Part shown: positions 7,544 through 10,287 of the stretch, in pieces | Position numbering within the stretch: the stretch's first letter is position 1 | Layout of the letters: each line of letters starts with the position of its first letter | From: Bacteroidota bacterium | GTDB lineage: Bacteria > Bacteroidota > Bacteroidia > Bacteroidales > Rikenellaceae | Length of the DNA stretch: 10,287 nucleotides | NCBI GenBank assembly: GCA_023443765.1 | Contig: JAEZTA010000118.1 | Span: forward strand, 1 to 10,287 | Reading direction: 5' to 3' | The notes under the pieces: model-generated | Databases searched by the model: none | Seen by the model: the letters and a program-made list of their open reading frames with translations, nothing else | Told to the model about the DNA's origin: nothing | Position numbers and translations under genes: made by a program

Positions 7544-7680
7544 GAACCGGCTTTTGAGCGAGGAAGCGCAGAGCCGGATCCAAAGCGGAATACCTTGGAT
7601 CGCTTCTGTATTCAGGCTTTTAGCCGGGTGGGGTTAGACTTGTATACGCCGCTGTAAGCGGCGAGCAAAAGCCTTCCGGG
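7521..7680. other. Structured intergenic element between hutU and hutH (candidate ncRNA or palindromic repeat)
   Basis: This non-coding stretch is packed with strong inverted repeats. The first is the 7-bp stem 7535-7541/7545-7551. The second is GATCCAA at 7577-7583 with TTGGATC at 7595-7601, and a competing stem GAAGCG at 7563-7568 with CGCTTC at 7601-7606. The third is AGGCTTTT at 7614-7621 with AAAAGCCT at 7667-7674, which encloses a 7-bp hairpin CGCCGCT/AGCGGCG (7647-7653 and 7657-7663, loop GTA). GGCTTTT occurs twice as a direct repeat (7549-7555 and 7615-7621), and both copies could pair with AAAAGCC at 7667-7673, so the fold could switch. It matches no RNA family I can name: it lacks the signatures I know for SRP RNA, RNase P RNA or tmRNA. 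It could be a cis-acting element setting hutH-hutI expression, a small RNA, or a dispersed non-autonomous repeat that landed in the operon. The flanks (7479-7520 and 7681-7724) are AT-rich and otherwise featureless apart from the small ORF start at 7487. Confidence 0.5.
7535..7551 (+). terminator. GC-rich hairpin with short T-run after hutU, possible weak terminator or attenuator
   Basis: GCCGGTT (7535-7541) and AACCGGC (7545-7551) form a perfect 7-bp stem around a three-base loop, followed by only four Ts (7552-7555). It begins 57 bases after the hutU stop. The short T-run makes full termination unlikely, but partial termination or 3'-end protection of the ftcD-hutU message is plausible. It is also the first of the inverted repeats in the larger structured element. 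Confidence 0.4.
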
Positions 7681-7724
7681 ATGATACGGTATATAGTTAC
7701 TAATTTAAATCCAGTTTACTTTAA

Positions 7725-9206
7725 ATGGAATACCACCATATTACTGCGGAGCACCTTTGCGTCGGGCGTGTCCGCGAAATCCTTGAACGCCGCCTGCCGC
7801 TCACGTTGAGCGACGATGCCCGCGCACGCATTGTCCGCTGCCGCGAGTACCTCGACCGGAAGATGGAGAATGCCGAACGGCCGATTTACGGCATCACGAC
7901 CGGATTCGGGTCGCTGTGCGACATTTCGGTGGGCCGCGACGAGTTGTCGCGCCTGCAGCAGAACCTCGTGATGTCGCATGCCTGCGGAACCGGGGAGCGC
8001 GTGCCCTCGGAGATCGTGAAGCTGATTCTGCTGCTCAAAATCCAGTCGCTTTCCTATGGTCATTCGGGCGTGCAACTGGCGACGGTGGAACGCCTTGTGG
8101 AGTTCTTCAACCGCGACATATTGCCGGTCGTCTACCAGCAGGGTTCGCTGGGTGCTTCGGGCGACCTTGCGCCGCTGGCCCACATGAGCCTGCCGCTGCT
8201 GGGGCTGGGTGAGGTGGAATACAAAGGTGCGGTGCGTCCCTCTGCCGAAGTGTTGGCCGAACTGGGATTGGAGCCGATCCGCTTGCAATCGAAGGAGGGC
8301 CTCGCGCTGTTGAACGGCACACAGTTTATGAGCGCCTACGGTGTCTGGTCGCTGATCAGCGCCCGTCGCCTGAGCGAGTGGGCTGACCGCATCGGGGCGT
8401 TGTCGCTCGACGCCTTCGACGGCCGCATCGAGCCTTTCTGCGACGAGGTTCATCAGATCCGTGCCCACAAGGGGCAGCTCACGACGGCCCGCAATATCCG
8501 GCGGCTGCTCGAAGGTAGCGAATTGATCGACCGGGTCAAGCACCATGTGCAGGACCCCTATTCGTTCCGCTGCATGCCGCAGGTCCACGGAGCTTCGAAG
8601 GACACCATCGACTATGTCGAAAGCGTGCTGACCACCGAGATCAACTCCACGACGGACAATCCGACGGTTTTCCCCGAGGAAGATATGGTTGTCTCGGCGG
8701 GGAATTTCCACGGCCAGCCGATCGCCCTGGCGATGGATTTCCTGGCGATAGCTCTGGCCGAGTTGGGTAACATCTCTGAGCGCCGCACCTATAAACTGAT
8801 CTCCGGGGCCCGTGAACTGCCGAAATTCCTCGTGGCGAATCCCGGCCTGAACAGCGGTTTCATGATCCCGCAGTACACCGCCGCCTCGATCGTGAGCCAA
8901 TCCAAAGGGCTTTGTATGCCCGCTTCGGTCGATTCGATCCCCTCGTCGCAGGGGCAGGAGGACCACGTGAGCATGGGCTCGAACGCCGCCACGAAGCTCT
9001 GGCGGGTGGTCTGCAATACCGAGCGGGTGTTGGCTATCGAGTTGTTCAATGCCGCGCAGGCCATTGAGTTCCGCCGTCCGGCGCATACGTCGCCCGCGCT
9101 GGAACAAATCCTGGCCGATTACCGTAAACAGGTCCCCTTTATTGATAACGACGAGGTGATGTATCCTCACATCGAAGCCTCCGTCCGATTCCTGCAAAGC
9201 CTATGA
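7725..9206 (+). CDS. hutH: Histidine ammonia-lyase (histidase)
   Basis: This enzyme starts histidine breakdown, eliminating ammonia from L-histidine to give trans-urocanate in the cytoplasm. The 493-residue length is normal for the family. The self-formed MIO electrophile comes from Ala144-Ser145-Gly146 in GSLGASGDLAPLAH (140-153). Other active-site positions known from the Pseudomonas enzyme are present with an offset of about 2 or less: Tyr55 in YGITTGFG, His85 in MSHACG, Asn197 in LLNGTQ, Gln276, Tyr279 and Arg282 in QDPYSFRCMPQVHG, Phe328 in GNFHGQP and Glu412 in QGQEDHVSMG. This set favours histidine over phenylalanine or tyrosine ammonia-lyase, and the hut neighbours confirm it. The start ATG at 7725 follows an AT-rich leader (7690-7724) without a Shine-Dalgarno site. 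Its end overlaps the hutI start by four bases (ATGA). No good promoter is visible in the gap upstream, so it probably depends on read-through from the ftcD promoter. Confidence 0.98.
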   Translation: MEYHHITAEHLCVGRVREILERRLPLTLSDDARARIVRCREYLDRKMENAERPIYGITTGFGSLCDISVGRDELSRLQQNLVMSHACGTGERVPSEIVKLILLLKIQSLSYGHSGVQLATVERLVEFFNRDILPVVYQQGSLGASGDLAPLAHMSLPLLGLGEVEYKGAVRPSAEVLAELGLEPIRLQSKEGLALLNGTQFMSAYGVWSLISARRLSEWADRIGALSLDAFDGRIEPFCDEVHQIRAHKGQLTTARNIRRLLEGSELIDRVKHHVQDPYSFRCMPQVHGASKDTIDYVESVLTTEINSTTDNPTVFPEEDMVVSAGNFHGQPIALAMDFLAIALAELGNISERRTYKLISGARELPKFLVANPGLNSGFMIPQYTAASIVSQSKGLCMPASVDSIPSSQGQEDHVSMGSNAATKLWRVVCNTERVLAIELFNAAQAIEFRRPAHTSPALEQILADYRKQVPFIDNDEVMYPHIEASVRFLQSL

Positions 9207-10287
9207 AACTGTTGGTAAAGAACATCGCCCGCATTGTCGGCATCGAGTCGACAGGCCGTATGAGGGTCTGCGGCGCCGAGATGAACACGCTGGACACGCT
9301 TTCGGATGCGTGGCTGCTGGCCGACAACGGCCGTTTTGCCGCATTCGGACGCATGGACGAGCTGGGTGACATTGCCGCCGACGAGGTTGTCGACGCTGAA
9401 GGGGGCATGCTCTTTCCGTCGTTCTGCGACTCGCATACCCACCTGGTTTATGCCGGAAGCCGCGAGCAGGAGTTTCTCGACAAGATCAACGGCCTCTCTT
9501 ACGAGGAGATTGCCCGGCGCGGCGGGGGAATTCTCAACTCCGCCGACCTGCTGCATGAAACTTCGGAGGATGAACTTTACGCGCAGGCGATGGAGCGTGT
9601 GCGCGAGATCGTGGCGATGGGTACGGGATGCGTGGAGATCAAGAGCGGCTACGGCCTGACGACCGAAGACGAGCTGAAGATGCTGCGGGTCATCCGCCGC
9701 ATCCGCGAATCGGCGCCGCTGGAGGTTCGCGCCACATTCCTCGGGGCGCATGCCGTGGCGCGCGCTTACCGGGGCCGGCAGGGGGAATATGTCGACTTGG
9801 TGTGCAACGAGATGCTGCCCGCCGTGGCGACCGAAGGGCTGGCCGACTTCGTCGATGTTTTCTGCGACGAGGGGTTTTTCACCGTCGGGGAGACGGCCCG
9901 CATCCTCAAAGCCGCGCGTCGGCTGGGCCTGCAGGCGAAAATTCATGCCAACGAACTGGCCGTCTCGGGCGGGGTACAGGTAGGTGTAGCGTACGATGCC
10001 CTGTCGGTCGATCACCTCGAACGAATGGGGGACGAAGAGATCGGGGCCTTGCACGGCGCGGTGACCATGCCGACGCTGCTTCCGGGAGCGGCGTTCTTCC
10101 TCGGCATGAGCTATCCTCCGGCGCGCAGGATGATCGAAGCGGGGCTGGGCGTGGCGTTGGCCTCGGATTACAATCCCGGTTCGTCACCCTCGGGTAACAT
10201 GCGCATGGTGGTTTCGCTGGCCTCGATCCGCATGAAGATGACTCCTGCCGAAGCGATCAATGCCGCGACGCTCAACGGGGCCTATGC
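9203..10287 (+). CDS. hutI: Imidazolonepropionase (3' end beyond the window)
   Basis: HutI hydrolyses 4-imidazolone-5-propionate to N-formimino-L-glutamate, the substrate of FtcD. It is a metal-dependent cytoplasmic amidohydrolase. The frame starts at ATG 9203, inside the hutH stop (ATGA overlap), and stays open to the window edge, giving 361 complete codons of an expected 410 or so. Visible residues are the metal pair His78 and His80 in CDSHTHLVYAGSR (75-87), Arg87, Tyr150 in EIKSGYGL, His183 in FLGAHAV, His248 and Glu251 in KIHANELA, His271 in VDHLE, and Asp322 in ASDYNPGSSPSGNMRM (320-335). All agree with the Bacillus subtilis enzyme at nearly the same numbering, as far as I recall it. The small N-terminal beta domain (1-70) is present. 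The four-base overlap implies translational coupling with hutH. Further hut genes may lie beyond the right edge. Confidence 0.96.
   Translation, partial: MKLLVKNIARIVGIESTGRMRVCGAEMNTLDTLSDAWLLADNGRFAAFGRMDELGDIAADEVVDAEGGMLFPSFCDSHTHLVYAGSREQEFLDKINGLSYEEIARRGGGILNSADLLHETSEDELYAQAMERVREIVAMGTGCVEIKSGYGLTTEDELKMLRVIRRIRESAPLEVRATFLGAHAVARAYRGRQGEYVDLVCNEMLPAVATEGLADFVDVFCDEGFFTVGETARILKAARRLGLQAKIHANELAVSGGVQVGVAYDALSVDHLERMGDEEIGALHGAVTMPTLLPGAAFFLGMSYPPARRMIEAGLGVALASDYNPGSSPSGNMRMVVSLASIRMKMTPAEAINAATLNGAY

Noticed and set aside
7635..7642. TAGACTTG as a promoter for hutH
   Set aside because: One mismatch to TAnnTTTG, no -33 box at correct spacing, and it lies inside the stem-loop formed by 7614-7674.
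7716..9197. 493-codon - strand frame opposite hutH
   Set aside because: The same shadow effect: hutH on the + strand has a complete active site.
9167..10054. 295-codon - strand frame and a 189-codon + strand frame at 9628-10197 over hutI
   Set aside because: Both overlap the hutI frame, which has all catalytic residues, starts by ATGA overlap with hutH and is open to the window edge.

Overview
The window looks like a chromosomal segment of a high-GC Bacteroidota, most likely the Alistipes/Rikenellaceae group of gut anaerobes. This is inference from four things. There is an exact Bacteroidota-type -7 promoter box (TAnnTTTG) ahead of ftcD. Gene starts have AT-rich leaders rather than Shine-Dalgarno sites. 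There is a Bacteroidota-style TonB-dependent receptor with a long N-terminal extension. The coding sequence is GC-rich, with strong third-position GC that throws very long antisense shadow frames. All real genes are on the + strand.

Layout. (1) 1-279 is the C-terminal end of a PLP-dependent threonine-synthase-like enzyme, probably the cysteate synthase type. (2) 300-1412 encodes a secreted family-10 polysaccharide lyase (pectate lyase), starting only 20 bases later and closed by a clear intrinsic terminator. (3) 1579-3561 encodes a stand-alone outer-membrane TonB-dependent receptor of the BtuB-like kind, closed by a perfect 11-bp terminator hairpin. (4) From 3755 to the right edge lies a histidine-utilisation (hut) operon: ftcD, hutU, hutH and hutI, the last cut by the window edge.

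The hut genes form one pathway. HutH removes ammonia from histidine to give urocanate, HutU hydrates urocanate to imidazolonepropionate, and HutI opens the ring to formiminoglutamate. The bifunctional FtcD moves the formimino group to tetrahydrofolate, releasing glutamate, and then deaminates it to 5,10-methenyl-tetrahydrofolate. A promoter sits just before ftcD. ftcD and hutU are one base apart, and hutH and hutI overlap in ATGA. The order in the operon is the reverse of the order of reactions.

The oddest part is the 246-base gap between hutU and hutH, in an otherwise tightly packed operon. It holds a series of strong inverted repeats (about 7535-7674) and a small reading frame broken by one in-frame stop. 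This could be a structured RNA, an attenuator, or an inserted palindromic repeat element. I see no tRNA, rRNA, CRISPR array, transposase or phage gene.
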